The notes beneath the pieces are model-generated. The model was not told the DNA's origin. It saw only the letters and a program-made list of their open reading frames with translations, and ran no database searches. DNA of 40,074 bases from Streptomyces rhizoryzae. Its GTDB lineage: Bacteria; Actinomycetota; Actinomycetes; Streptomycetales; Streptomycetaceae. Position numbers and translations under genes: made by a program. Shown piece by piece: positions 1-7,488 of the stretch (the stretch's first letter is position 1; each line of letters opens with the position of its first letter). The stretch lies in the NCBI RefSeq assembly GCF_023155275.1, contig NZ_JALMUV010000058.1, positions 1 through 40,074 on the forward strand, read 5' to 3'.

Positions 1-1213
1 GTGTGGGGGTGGGGTCGGTGGGGGTGGCCAGGGGGACGTATGCGCGCAGGGTGAAGCCGCGGGAGCCGGCGGCCGGGCCGGTCTCCAGCCGGCCGTCGGT
101 GAGCGCGAGCCGCTCGCGGAGCCCGGCCAGGCCGTTGCCGTCGTACCGGGAGCGGGGCGGGCCGTCGCCGTCGTCGGTCACCGTCAGGCACAGGCAGCGG
201 CGCCCGTCGGCCTCCTCCTCGGTGAGCAGCAGCTCGCAGCGGCGGGCGCCGCTGTGCCGGACGACGTTGGTGACCGCCTCCCGCAGCGCCCAGGCCAGCG
301 CGCCCTCGGTGTCCTCGGTCAGCCCGCGGTGCCCGCTCTCCAGGGCCGGGTCGACGCCCGGCGCCACCCCGGCGGTACGCAGCGCGGCGCGGGCGCCGGC
401 CAGCTCGACGGCGAGGCGGGGGCGGCGGTAGCCGGTGACCGCCTCGCGGACGTCCACCAGCGCCTGGCGGCTGACCCGCTCGATGTCGGCGACCTGCTTG
501 GCGGCCTCCTCGGGGCTGCCCGGCAGCATCCGGCCGGCCAGCTCGCTCTTGAGCGTTATCAGCGACAGGGAGTGGCCCAGCAGGTCGTGCAGGTCGCGGG
601 CGAGGCGCAGCCGCTCCTCGTTGGCGGCGAGGCGGGCGACCTCCTCCCGGGCGGCGCGCAGCTCCTGGGTGGTGCGGATGAGGTTCTGCACGCCGATCAT
701 GACGTAACCGCTGCCGAGGGCGGGCAGGGCGTAGGCGAAGAGGTAGTAGGCGCGTATCTCCGGAAAGCGGGCGCCGACGCCGATCAGCACCGCGGTGATG
801 ACCGGTATCGCCCAGCGGGAGCGCTGCCAGGGCAGCACCACCGCGGAGGCCACGCTGGTGAAGATGAAGAGCACCAGCCAGGTGGAGCCGAGCGTCCAGG
901 TCAGGGCGACGGACAGCATGAGCATCAGCGCCAGCGGGGTGTAGCGCAGGGAGAGCGGAGGGCGCCACCACACGTGACGGAAGATCAGCAGGGCGTAGGC
1001 GAGGACGTAGAGCGCGAGGCCGATGGCGCCCCAGACCCGCTGCCCGGTGGAGAAGCGGGGGTCGGCCAACTCGCCCACCGGGCCGGCGAGGTAGAGCAGC
1101 CAGACGCCGACCCACATCGTCTTGCCCACGGCCTGGCGGCGGCTGCGCGGCCGCTGGCCGATCATGACCGGGTTGCGGTCGTCGGGTGCGCTCCTCGTCT
1201 CCACCGGTCTCAT
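1..1213 (-). CDS. Sensor histidine kinase, DesK/NarL type (partial, 3' end outside window)
   Basis: Membrane sensor kinase of a two-component system. Reading leftwards from ATG at 1213 the frame stays open for 404 codons to the window edge. The first ~150 residues contain about five hydrophobic segments. The dimerisation/phosphoacceptor box is LARDLHDLLGHSLSLITLK with phospho-His near residue 209, typical of HisKA_3. It is followed by a HATPase with N-box REAVTNVVRHSGA, a DDGDG motif and GNGLAGLRERL. Its start overlaps the permease stop by 4 bp (ATGA), so it is translationally coupled to the exporter and is the third gene of that operon. Kinases of this class are normally followed by a LuxR-type response regulator, which would lie just beyond position 1 (inference). 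The family is clear; the signal is unknown, and DesK-like members often sense membrane state or drugs. Confidence 0.93.
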   Translation of the reverse strand, partial: MRPVETRSAPDDRNPVMIGQRPRSRRQAVGKTMWVGVWLLYLAGPVGELADPRFSTGQRVWGAIGLALYVLAYALLIFRHVWWRPPLSLRYTPLALMLMLSVALTWTLGSTWLVLFIFTSVASAVVLPWQRSRWAIPVITAVLIGVGARFPEIRAYYLFAYALPALGSGYVMIGVQNLIRTTQELRAAREEVARLAANEERLRLARDLHDLLGHSLSLITLKSELAGRMLPGSPEEAAKQVADIERVSRQALVDVREAVTGYRRPRLAVELAGARAALRTAGVAPGVDPALESGHRGLTEDTEGALAWALREAVTNVVRHSGARRCELLLTEEEADGRRCLCLTVTDDGDGPPRSRYDGNGLAGLRERLALTDGRLETGPAAGSRGFTLRAYVPLATPTDPTPT

Positions 1214-1947
1214 GCCTTCCGGGTGTCCTTGCGGTAGAGCCAGGCCGCGGCACCCGCGAAGAGCAGGCCGTAGCCCAGCAGAATCGCCATGTCCTTGGCG
1301 TGGGGGGCGCTGCCGCCCTCGACGGCGGTGCCCAGCGCGGTGTAGGCGTGCGTCGGCAGCCACTCGGAGACGTTCTGCACCCACTGCGGCAGCAGGGTCA
1401 TCGGCATCCACAGGCCGCCGAGGAACGCCAGCGCGAAGTAGACCAGCATCGAGATCGGGCGGACCGCGTCGCCGGTGGCGAGATAGCCGATGGCGACGCC
1501 CAGGGCGGCGAAGACGAAGCTGCCGAGCCAGGTGCCGGCGGCGATGGCGCCCCACTGCCAGGGCTCCAGGCGGACGTCCTTGACCACCGCGGCGACGCCC
1601 AGGACGACCAGGATGGAGGGCAGGCTGACCGTCGCCGCGGCGGCTATCTTGGCGGCCACGTAGCCGCGGCCGGGCAGCGCGGTCAGCCGCAGCTGGCGCA
1701 CCCAGCCGGCCTGGCGCTCCTTGGCGATGCGCTCGCTGTTGCCCAGCAGGACGGCGGTCATGGCGCCGAACGCGGCCATGGAGACCATGTAGTACAGGCC
1801 GGTGCTCAGGCCCGTGCCGGGGATCGGCTTGCGGTCCGCGGCGCCCGCGACGATGAGGTAGAGCGCCGGCGGGTAGATCACCGAGAAGAACATGAACTTC
1901 TTGTTCCGCAGGGTGCGGAGGATCTCCAGCTTGATCAGGGTGGTCAT
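1210..1947 (-). CDS. ABC-2 type transporter permease
   Basis: Membrane subunit of an ABC exporter, 245 residues, with about six predicted membrane helices. The N-terminal helix begins just after a short basic cytoplasmic segment (LEILRTLRNKKF), and the C-terminal helix is followed by a basic tail (YRKDTRKA). This is the ABC-2 family architecture used to export drugs, lipids or polysaccharides. The start overlaps the ATPase stop by 4 bp (ATGA at 1944-1947) and the stop overlaps the kinase start by 4 bp, so three proteins are made from one coupled message. Exporter-kinase cassettes of this sort in actinobacteria often confer self-regulated resistance to a membrane-active compound; the substrate here cannot be read from sequence. 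Confidence 0.93.
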   Translation of the reverse strand: MTTLIKLEILRTLRNKKFMFFSVIYPPALYLIVAGAADRKPIPGTGLSTGLYYMVSMAAFGAMTAVLLGNSERIAKERQAGWVRQLRLTALPGRGYVAAKIAAAATVSLPSILVVLGVAAVVKDVRLEPWQWGAIAAGTWLGSFVFAALGVAIGYLATGDAVRPISMLVYFALAFLGGLWMPMTLLPQWVQNVSEWLPTHAYTALGTAVEGGSAPHAKDMAILLGYGLLFAGAAAWLYRKDTRKA

Positions 1948-2903
1948 CGGGCCGCCTCCTCGGCGGTGGTCAGGGCGAGGAACGCCTGCTCCAGGCCGAG
2001 GCCGGAGACTTCGAGGTTGCGCGGGTAGAGGCCGAGGCCGTAGAGGGCGTGGACGGTGGCGTCGGCGTCCTGGGACCGGATGCGGACGGTGTGCCCGGAG
2101 CCGCTGCCGGCGACGGTCAGGGCGGTGAGGTGCGGCAGCGCCTCCAGCGCGGCGCGGTCGGCCGGCCCGTCGAGGTCGAAGGTGATCCGGCGGGCGCCGG
2201 CCCGGGCCTTGATCTCGGCGGCGGTGCCGTCGGCCAGCACCCGGCCGCGGTGCAGCACGATCACCCGGTCGGCGATCTCGTCGGCCTCCTCCAGATAGTG
2301 GGTGGCGAAGAGGACCGTGCGGCCCTCCTCGGCCTGGCGGCGCATCGCGCCCCAGAACGTCTGCCGGGACGCGACGTCCATACCGGTGGTGGGCTCGTCG
2401 AGCACGATGAGGTCGTTGGCGCCGGCGGTGGCGAGGGCGAAGCGGACCCGCTGCTCCTGGCCGCCGGAGAGCTTGCCGACCGTGCGGTCGGCGATGTCCG
2501 TGATCCCGGCGGCGGTGAGGATCTGCTCGACGGAATGGCCACGCGGGTGCAGGTCGCGGGCCAGCCGCACCAGCTCGCGGACCTTGACGCCCTCCATCAG
2601 GCCGCCGCTCTGGAGCATCGCGCCGACCCGGCCCTGCGCTATCGCGCGCTGCGGGGCGGTGCCGAACAGGGACACCGTGCCGGTGTCGGGGGTGCGCAGG
2701 CCGAGGAGGAGGTCGAGGGTGGAGGACTTGCCCGCGCCGTTCGGGCCCAGGAGGGCCACGGTCTCACCGGGGTGCAGCTCCAGGCGCAGGTCGGCCACCG
2801 CGCGCACCGCGCCGTAGCTCTTGCCGACCCCCTGGAAGCTGACCACCGGAACAACCGCCGCGTCGGGCGCGGTGCCGGCCGGAGTGGTAGCTGTCGTCGT
2901 CAT
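1944..2903 (-). CDS. ABC exporter ATP-binding protein
   Basis: Cytoplasmic ATPase of the ABC-2 exporter, 319 residues. Visible motifs are Walker A GPNGAGKSS, signature LSGGQEQR, Walker B LIVLDEPTTGMD, and the H-loop ATHYLEEAD. The Tyr-Gly A-loop region (GKSYGAVRAV) is near residue 30. After the ATPase core comes a ~90-residue C-terminal extension common in drug-exporter ATPases (DrrA/NatA-like). ATG at 2903 is preceded only by a weak purine stretch (AAGCTGGA). It is first in the operon; the palindrome at 2962-2977 lies about 60 bp upstream and is the natural control site. Confidence 0.94.
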   Translation of the reverse strand: MTTTATTPAGTAPDAAVVPVVSFQGVGKSYGAVRAVADLRLELHPGETVALLGPNGAGKSSTLDLLLGLRTPDTGTVSLFGTAPQRAIAQGRVGAMLQSGGLMEGVKVRELVRLARDLHPRGHSVEQILTAAGITDIADRTVGKLSGGQEQRVRFALATAGANDLIVLDEPTTGMDVASRQTFWGAMRRQAEEGRTVLFATHYLEEADEIADRVIVLHRGRVLADGTAAEIKARAGARRITFDLDGPADRAALEALPHLTALTVAGSGSGHTVRIRSQDADATVHALYGLGLYPRNLEVSGLGLEQAFLALTTAEEAAR

Positions 2904-2961
2904 GGCATCCAGCTTCGGTGATCCGCGCGTGGTCCGGCAGTGTCAGGTGTCCGCAGGCCGG

Positions 2962-2977
2962 CATGACAGATGTCATG
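2962..2977. promoter_or_regulatory. Perfect palindrome upstream of exporter-kinase operon (candidate response-regulator operator)
   Basis: CATGACAGATGTCATG: six-base arms CATGAC/GTCATG around AGAT. It lies 59 bp upstream of the ATPase ATG and in no gene. The form ATGACA-N2-TGTCAT resembles sites used by NarL/LuxR-type regulators that control adjacent ABC-2 exporters. That the unseen partner regulator binds here is inference. Confidence 0.5.
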
Positions 2978-3079
2978 GGTGAGGCCCCCTAGGGGTCGTC
3001 CCGGAGGATTCTCCCCAGAGGGCCTCTGACCTGCGCTTTCGTCAGTGTACGGCGAGGTGCGGGCGAGCCGGTGCGGCCG

Positions 3080-5296
3080 TCAGCTGCCGTTCGTGGCGAT
3101 GGTCTGCACGCGCTCGGCGGGGGTCTTGCCGACCAGCGCCCGGCCCACCGCGCCGGCCACCTCCTCGACGCTGACCGGGTGCTTGCTGCCGTCGCCCTTG
3201 GTCACCATGACGCCCTCGAAGGTGGTGCCGTAGAGCTCCTTGAGCGCCGGCCGGTCGTAGTACGGCACCAGCTGGCCGTCCACGATCTTGAAGGACAGGA
3301 ACTTCGGGATGGACTTCTGCGGGCTGAAGGAGACCGTGTGCAGCGCGTCCGTGCGGACGGTGATCATGCCGGACATGGCCGGCTCGGCGAACTCCTTGAG
3401 CGCCTTGTCCACCGCGGCCTTGGTGACCCGGGGCTGCTGGGTGGTGGCGGCGAGCACCACGGGGGCGTCGCTGCCGGTGCTGAAGCGGTTGAGGTACGCC
3501 TGGGTGATCTTGTCCTCGGAGGCGGCGGGGTCGATCGCCTTGTGCGGCGCCCCGTAGTGCGGCACCGCCTTGCCGTCCTCGAAGGTGATCCCGCCGTCCG
3601 CGTCGGCGCCCGCGGGCCCGGCGACGTTCCGCAGCGCGACCGCCAGCTTCTCCTTGTCGGTGATCACCGCGGGCTGGGCGGTGCGCTTGACGCCGAAGAG
3701 GGAGCCGACGACGGAGACCGGGTTGTAGTCCCGGCCGGCGGCGTTGCGGACCGTGGCCTGGAGGTCGATGTCCAGCCCGGCCCGGGCGGGCAGCAGGGTC
3801 TCGGGCTTGCCGTCGACGGTGAGCTTGAGCGGCGCGGTGCGGCGGTCCTTCAGGGCCGCCTCCAGCTTCTTGACCGCCTCGTCCTTGGAGGTGCCGCCGA
3901 TCTCCACGCCGAGCGCGGTGGTGTTGTTGGGCACGTCGGCGTGGTCGAGCAGCAGCCCGGCGCCGTACGCGACGCCCGCCAGCACCACGACCGCGACACC
4001 GGCCAGCACCAGCTTGCTGCGGCCCTTCTTGGGCGGGTTGATCGGCTCGGGGATCTTGGGGCGCGACTTGGGGGCGGCGCTGCCGGTGCCGTTCCCGGTG
4101 CCGCCGCCGGCCGCGCCGGCGAACGGGTCGGCGGCCGCCGGGCCGTCGTCCCCCGGGACCTTCGGGATGCCGCTGACCAGGGTGTCGCCGGAGACCCGGC
4201 CACCGGAACGGCCGCCCTTGGGGCCGCCCTTGGGGCCGGACCCGCCGGGCTTGCCGGGCTTGCCGGCCCGGTCCTGGCGGGCGGCGGTGCCGCCCGCGAT
4301 CCCGCCGGGCCCGGTCGGCGGCGCCGGGGGCTGCGGGGTCAGCTCGGCGGTGTCGTCGCTCAGCCGCGCGGCGCTCGCGCCCGCGCTGGGGTCGCTGAAG
4401 CCGGGCGGGAGATCGAGGGCCGAGTCGCCGCGCGCCGGGCCGGCCGTCGGGCCGCTGGGGCCCGCGCCACCGCCCGCCGGGGCGTCGAACGGGCTGTGGT
4501 CGCGGGCCGGCCGCGCCGGGGCGTCGAACGGCGAACCGCCGTGCGGACCGCCGTCGAAGGGCGACGCGGCGCCCCGGGGGCCGCCGTCGAACGGGGACGG
4601 GCCGGTCAGCGGGTCGCCACCCGGGGCGTCGCCGCCGAGCGGATCGCCGCCCAGGGGGTCCGCGCCCAGCGGGTCGCTCCCGGACGGCGCCCCGTGGCCG
4701 CGGGGGCCGTCGAAGGGCGTGCCGCCGCTCTGCGGGGCGGACCCGGAGGCCGGGGCGTCCGAGAAGTACGGGAGGTCCGGGCGGCGCGCGGCGGTGCCGC
4801 CGTCCGCACCGGCCGCCGGCCGGGCCCCGGTGGCCGGGGCCTTCCCGCCGGCCTGGCCCTGCGGCTTGCGCGGGGCGAACCAGTCGCTGGTCGTCTTCTC
4901 CTTCGGGGCGGCGGGCTTCTCCGCCGCCTGCGGCCGCGGCGTGTCCGCCGTCCGCTCGGCGGCCCGCTCACCGCCGGCCGGTCCGGACGAGGTCCCCCGG
5001 GAACCGGGCGAGCCGGCGGAACCGCCGGATGCAGCCGATGCGTTCATGCCGGACTCCTCACCGACGGGCTTGCGCACGACGACCGGCGGGATGGGGCGGG
5101 ACCCCGGAATGTTGATCTTGATCCGCGTCGTCAGCGTGGTCTCGGTTCTGGGCTCCTCGGGCCGCTCCCCGGCTCCGGGCGCCGGCGTCTCGCCGGCCTC
5201 TCCCCTGGGCGAGCCGTAGGGCGGTGTCCCCGAGGGGTACACGGCTCCGCCACGGCCCCCAGGGCCGGAGGACGAACTGTCAGATTCACGACTCAA
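3080..5296 (-). CDS. Membrane-anchored peptidoglycan-binding-like protein with long disordered N-terminus
   Basis: A 738-residue protein of three parts. Residues 1 to ~425 are Gly/Pro/Ser/Ala-rich and probably disordered and cytoplasmic, with degenerate repeats SPFDGG and DPLGGD in the middle. One membrane helix follows near 429-451 (KLVLAGVAVVVLAGVAYGAG). The outside part, ~455-738, resembles the VanW/L,D-transpeptidase-associated peptidoglycan-binding domain (PG_binding_4): a VEIGGTSKDEAVKKL repeat start, then a second copy-like segment ending in KTPAERVQTIA. I see no YkuD or other catalytic domain. I chose TTG at 5296 (residues LSRESDSSSS) because GGGAGAA lies just upstream and the longer frame (from 5416) has no better site. 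A role in cell-wall attachment or assembly is inferred from the domain only. Confidence 0.85.
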   Translation of the reverse strand: MSRESDSSSSGPGGRGGAVYPSGTPPYGSPRGEAGETPAPGAGERPEEPRTETTLTTRIKINIPGSRPIPPVVVRKPVGEESGMNASAASGGSAGSPGSRGTSSGPAGGERAAERTADTPRPQAAEKPAAPKEKTTSDWFAPRKPQGQAGGKAPATGARPAAGADGGTAARRPDLPYFSDAPASGSAPQSGGTPFDGPRGHGAPSGSDPLGADPLGGDPLGGDAPGGDPLTGPSPFDGGPRGAASPFDGGPHGGSPFDAPARPARDHSPFDAPAGGGAGPSGPTAGPARGDSALDLPPGFSDPSAGASAARLSDDTAELTPQPPAPPTGPGGIAGGTAARQDRAGKPGKPGGSGPKGGPKGGRSGGRVSGDTLVSGIPKVPGDDGPAAADPFAGAAGGGTGNGTGSAAPKSRPKIPEPINPPKKGRSKLVLAGVAVVVLAGVAYGAGLLLDHADVPNNTTALGVEIGGTSKDEAVKKLEAALKDRRTAPLKLTVDGKPETLLPARAGLDIDLQATVRNAAGRDYNPVSVVGSLFGVKRTAQPAVITDKEKLAVALRNVAGPAGADADGGITFEDGKAVPHYGAPHKAIDPAASEDKITQAYLNRFSTGSDAPVVLAATTQQPRVTKAAVDKALKEFAEPAMSGMITVRTDALHTVSFSPQKSIPKFLSFKIVDGQLVPYYDRPALKELYGTTFEGVMVTKGDGSKHPVSVEEVAGAVGRALVGKTPAERVQTIATNGS

Positions 5297-5511
5297 AGCA
5301 GGTTCTCCCGGTTGGCTCCGCCGCTCGTCAGAGATGATCCCCGGCCTCAGGCCGGGAGGTGCCCCCAGGGCGGCGCGGCGGCGCGCACCACCATACTGGC
5401 CGCCGCCGGGCGGCACCCCGGGTGCGCGGGACCCCCGCCCACCCGGCCGGCGGCCCGGAGAACCCGCCGGTCACCCGGAACCGCGCGGCATCCGTCCCTG
5501 TATGGACCACG

Positions 5512-6057
5512 TCATCCGCCGACTCGGCCCGGTGGCGGCCCGGCGGCGCGCAGCCGGGTCCCGGTGGCGCAGATCACAGCGATCACGATGCCGCCCAGCA
5601 GGAAGGCGTACGACCCGAGCCCCGGCCCGAAGAGGAAGTCACCCTCCGGCCGGACGTCGCTGATCAGCAGGAAGACCGTCACCAGCCAGGCGGCGCCGGG
5701 GACCAGGACGCCGCCCGCGGTGCCGGCGGCCCGCCCGCCACCGTGGAAGAGGCCGCCGAGGCCGGCCAGCGCCAGCAGCAATCCGCCCGGGAACCAGGCC
5801 GCTTGCAGCAGCGAGCCGGCGGCGGCGACCAGGGCGCCGGCGACCAGCAGGAGGACGTAGAGGCCGACCCGGCCCGGGGTGAGCGGCGCACCGGCCGCCG
5901 GTCCGCCCGCCGGTGCCGCGGGGGTGCCGCCGCGCGCCGCGGCCGGGCCGCCGCCGGACGCCCGGGTCCGCCGGCCCCGGCCGGCGCCGTCCTTGCCCGC
6001 ACCGCCCTTGGGGGCGCCGCCCTTGCCCGCGGTTCCGCCGCCGTTGGCCGTACTCAT
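5512..6057 (-). CDS. DUF6113-type membrane protein
   Basis: A 181-residue protein with a ~55-residue Gly/Ala/Pro-rich basic N-terminus and then four predicted membrane helices, starting at VGLYVLLLVAGALVAAAG and ending at FLLGGIVIAVICATG. I match it by memory to the DUF6113 family that commonly sits beside mshB in streptomycetes. Its ATG overlaps the mshB stop (ATGA at 6054-6057), so it is translationally coupled to mycothiol synthesis, but no enzymatic residues are visible. The tail is again Gly/Pro-rich. Function unknown; the coupling suggests co-expression rather than a shared reaction. Confidence 0.85.
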   Translation of the reverse strand: MSTANGGGTAGKGGAPKGGAGKDGAGRGRRTRASGGGPAAARGGTPAAPAGGPAAGAPLTPGRVGLYVLLLVAGALVAAAGSLLQAAWFPGGLLLALAGLGGLFHGGGRAAGTAGGVLVPGAAWLVTVFLLISDVRPEGDFLFGPGLGSYAFLLGGIVIAVICATGTRLRAAGPPPGRVGG

Positions 6058-7004
6058 TCCGCCGCCTCCTCAATCCGGGCACTCTCCTGCATACCCGTCG
6101 AACCGGTCGATTCCCCTACGCCCGCGAAGAGATCGTCCTCACGCTCCCCGGCGGCCGCCCCGGACACCCCCCGCACCAGCCGGTAGTGCTCGGTGGTGAC
6201 GAGCGGCTGGCCCAGGTCGTTCGAGAGCGCGAAGTACGCCCCGTCGACCACGATCTGCGTGGCGTGCGCCCGCATCGCCGCGGCCTTCGCGTCCGCACAG
6301 CGGCCGGCGCCGGCGAGCGAGGTGGTGACCTCCTCGTCCGGGACCACCCCGGGGATGTCGTCCACCTCCGAGACCCCGGAGAAGCGGTGGCGGGTGGCGC
6401 GCAGTGCGGCCAGGCCCGCCTCGACCTCCGAGCGGGGGTTGCAGTTCCAGTAAATCTTTTCGATCGCATATGCGCTGCCCAGGTCCGGTCGGAAACCGGG
6501 GTCCGCGGCCAGCTCGGCGCCCCGCATGGCGACGCGGTGGGCCTGGATGTGGTCGGGGTGACCGTATCCGCCGTTCGGGTCATAGGTGACCAGCACCTGG
6601 GGGCGGACCTCGCGGATGACCGCGACGAGGTGGGCCGCCGCCTCGTCGACCGGCGCCCGCCAGAAGGAGCCCGGCCGGTCGTTCTGGGGCGCGCCGCGCA
6701 TACCGGAATCGCGGTAGCGGCCGGGCCCGCCGAGGAAGCGGTGGTCGCCGACCCCGAGCGCGGCCATCGCCTCGGCCAGCTCGCGGACGCGGTACGGGCC
6801 CAGGGTGTCGTCGCGGTCGGGCGCCAGGTGGGCGAGCGCGGGCGGGATGACCTCGCCCTCCTCGCCGCGGGTGCAGGTCACCAGGGTGACCTGCGCACCG
6901 TCGGCCGCGTACCGGGCCATGGTGGCGCCGTTGTTGATCGACTCGTCGTCCGGGTGCGCGTGCACCAGGAGGAGGCGGCGGGCGGGGGCGGGCAGCTCGG
7001 TCAT
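6054..7004 (-). CDS. mshB: N-acetyl-1-D-myo-inositol-2-amino-2-deoxy-alpha-D-glucopyranoside deacetylase (MshB)
   Basis: Zinc deacetylase of mycothiol biosynthesis: it removes the acetyl group from GlcNAc-Ins to give GlcN-Ins, the substrate of the cysteine ligase MshC. Its 316 residues fit a LmbE/PIG-L-fold enzyme. The N-terminal motif HAHPDDES gives zinc ligands His17 and Asp20 and the general base Asp19. The third ligand is in GYGHPDH (His152). The end segment ALSNDLGQPLVTTEHYRLVRG is also typical of MshB rather than of the conjugate amidase Mca. The start at 7004 has no Shine-Dalgarno but has TAGGCT six bases upstream, so the mRNA is probably leaderless. The other mycothiol genes are not in this window. 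Confidence 0.95.
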   Translation of the reverse strand: MTELPAPARRLLLVHAHPDDESINNGATMARYAADGAQVTLVTCTRGEEGEVIPPALAHLAPDRDDTLGPYRVRELAEAMAALGVGDHRFLGGPGRYRDSGMRGAPQNDRPGSFWRAPVDEAAAHLVAVIREVRPQVLVTYDPNGGYGHPDHIQAHRVAMRGAELAADPGFRPDLGSAYAIEKIYWNCNPRSEVEAGLAALRATRHRFSGVSEVDDIPGVVPDEEVTTSLAGAGRCADAKAAAMRAHATQIVVDGAYFALSNDLGQPLVTTEHYRLVRGVSGAAAGEREDDLFAGVGESTGSTGMQESARIEEAAE

Positions 7005-7010
7005 GCCGAC

Positions 7011-7016
7011 AGCCTA
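7011..7016 (-). promoter_or_regulatory. -10 element of leaderless mshB promoter
   Basis: TAGGCT on the minus strand, six bases before the mshB ATG, so transcription would begin at or next to the start codon. The same hexamer at the same distance precedes the S9 peptidase and the Nudix gene. No convincing -35 is visible. Confidence 0.55.
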
Positions 7017-7060
7017 CGAGGCGCCCCCCGGCCCGCCCGCGGGCGACCGGAACGGGCCCG

Positions 7061-7255
7061 TCAGAACTTGATGCCGCCGAGCATCCCCGCGACGTTGGTC
7101 GTCAGGCTCTTGATCGTCGGGGCGATGGAGGAGCTGGCCAGATAGAAGCCGAGCAGCATACAGACGAAGGCATGCACCGCCTTCAGTCCGGACTTCTTGA
7201 TCAACAAGAAGACGACGATCGCCAGCAGCACCACCGCCGAAATCGAGAGTGCCAC
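7061..7255 (-). CDS. Small two-helix membrane protein, unknown function
   Basis: A 64-residue protein starting at GTG 7255, chosen because GGAGG lies 9 bases upstream (minus strand, near 7265-7270); an upstream ATG at 7360 would add a non-membrane stretch without a ribosome site. It has two hydrophobic helices (ALSISAVVLLAIVVFLLIKK and HAFVCMLLGFYLASSSIAP) linked by a short basic turn, then a short amphipathic tail TIKSLTTNVAGMLGGIKF. I do not recognise a named family. It is divergent from the S9 peptidase and 56 bp upstream of mshB on the same strand; the leaderless mshB promoter suggests separate transcription. Size and topology would also fit a holin-like or plasmid-type membrane peptide, but nothing else supports that. 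Confidence 0.75.
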   Translation of the reverse strand: MALSISAVVLLAIVVFLLIKKSGLKAVHAFVCMLLGFYLASSSIAPTIKSLTTNVAGMLGGIKF

Positions 7256-7297
7256 GGCGGCCCACCTCCAAGTACACACGGTCCGGACAGAATTGAC

Positions 7298-7330
7298 GGT
7301 ACGTGAGACACCGGGACGGCGCCACGTACC
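7298..7330. promoter_or_regulatory. Inverted repeat in divergent intergenic region
   Basis: Perfect 8-base arms GGTACGTG (7298-7305) and CACGTACC (7323-7330) separated by 17 bases, between the small membrane protein and the S9 peptidase. Arm centres are 25 bp apart, which suits a dimeric regulator spanning more than two helical turns or an RNA hairpin in the leader of the minus-strand gene. A TATGAT (minus strand, 7376-7381) further upstream could be the -10 of that gene. Confidence 0.35.
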
Positions 7331-7475
7331 CGGGTGTGCCAAGGGCTCCTTACCCCACACCCACTACGCGCATGGGATCATAACTTTCCGTCCGCGCGCA
7401 TAAGTCGGTGCACCGGAGCACGGCGGGGGCGCACGCCGTTTCGGCGGGTACGTCCCCCGCGGCCAGCTTCCCCCG

Positions 7476-7481
7476 TAGGCT
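7476..7481 (+). promoter_or_regulatory. -10 element of leaderless S9 peptidase promoter
   Basis: TAGGCT seven bases before the ATG at 7489, with no Shine-Dalgarno between them. The spacing places the transcription start on the start codon. It supports 7489 over the in-frame ATG at 7408. Confidence 0.55.
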
Positions 7482-7488
7482 CGGCGCC

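Noticed and set aside
3071..5860. A 929-codon plus-strand open frame
   Set aside because: It is antisense to the wall-binding protein and DUF6113 genes; composition is Arg/Gly-rich as expected for the opposite strand of high-GC coding DNA.
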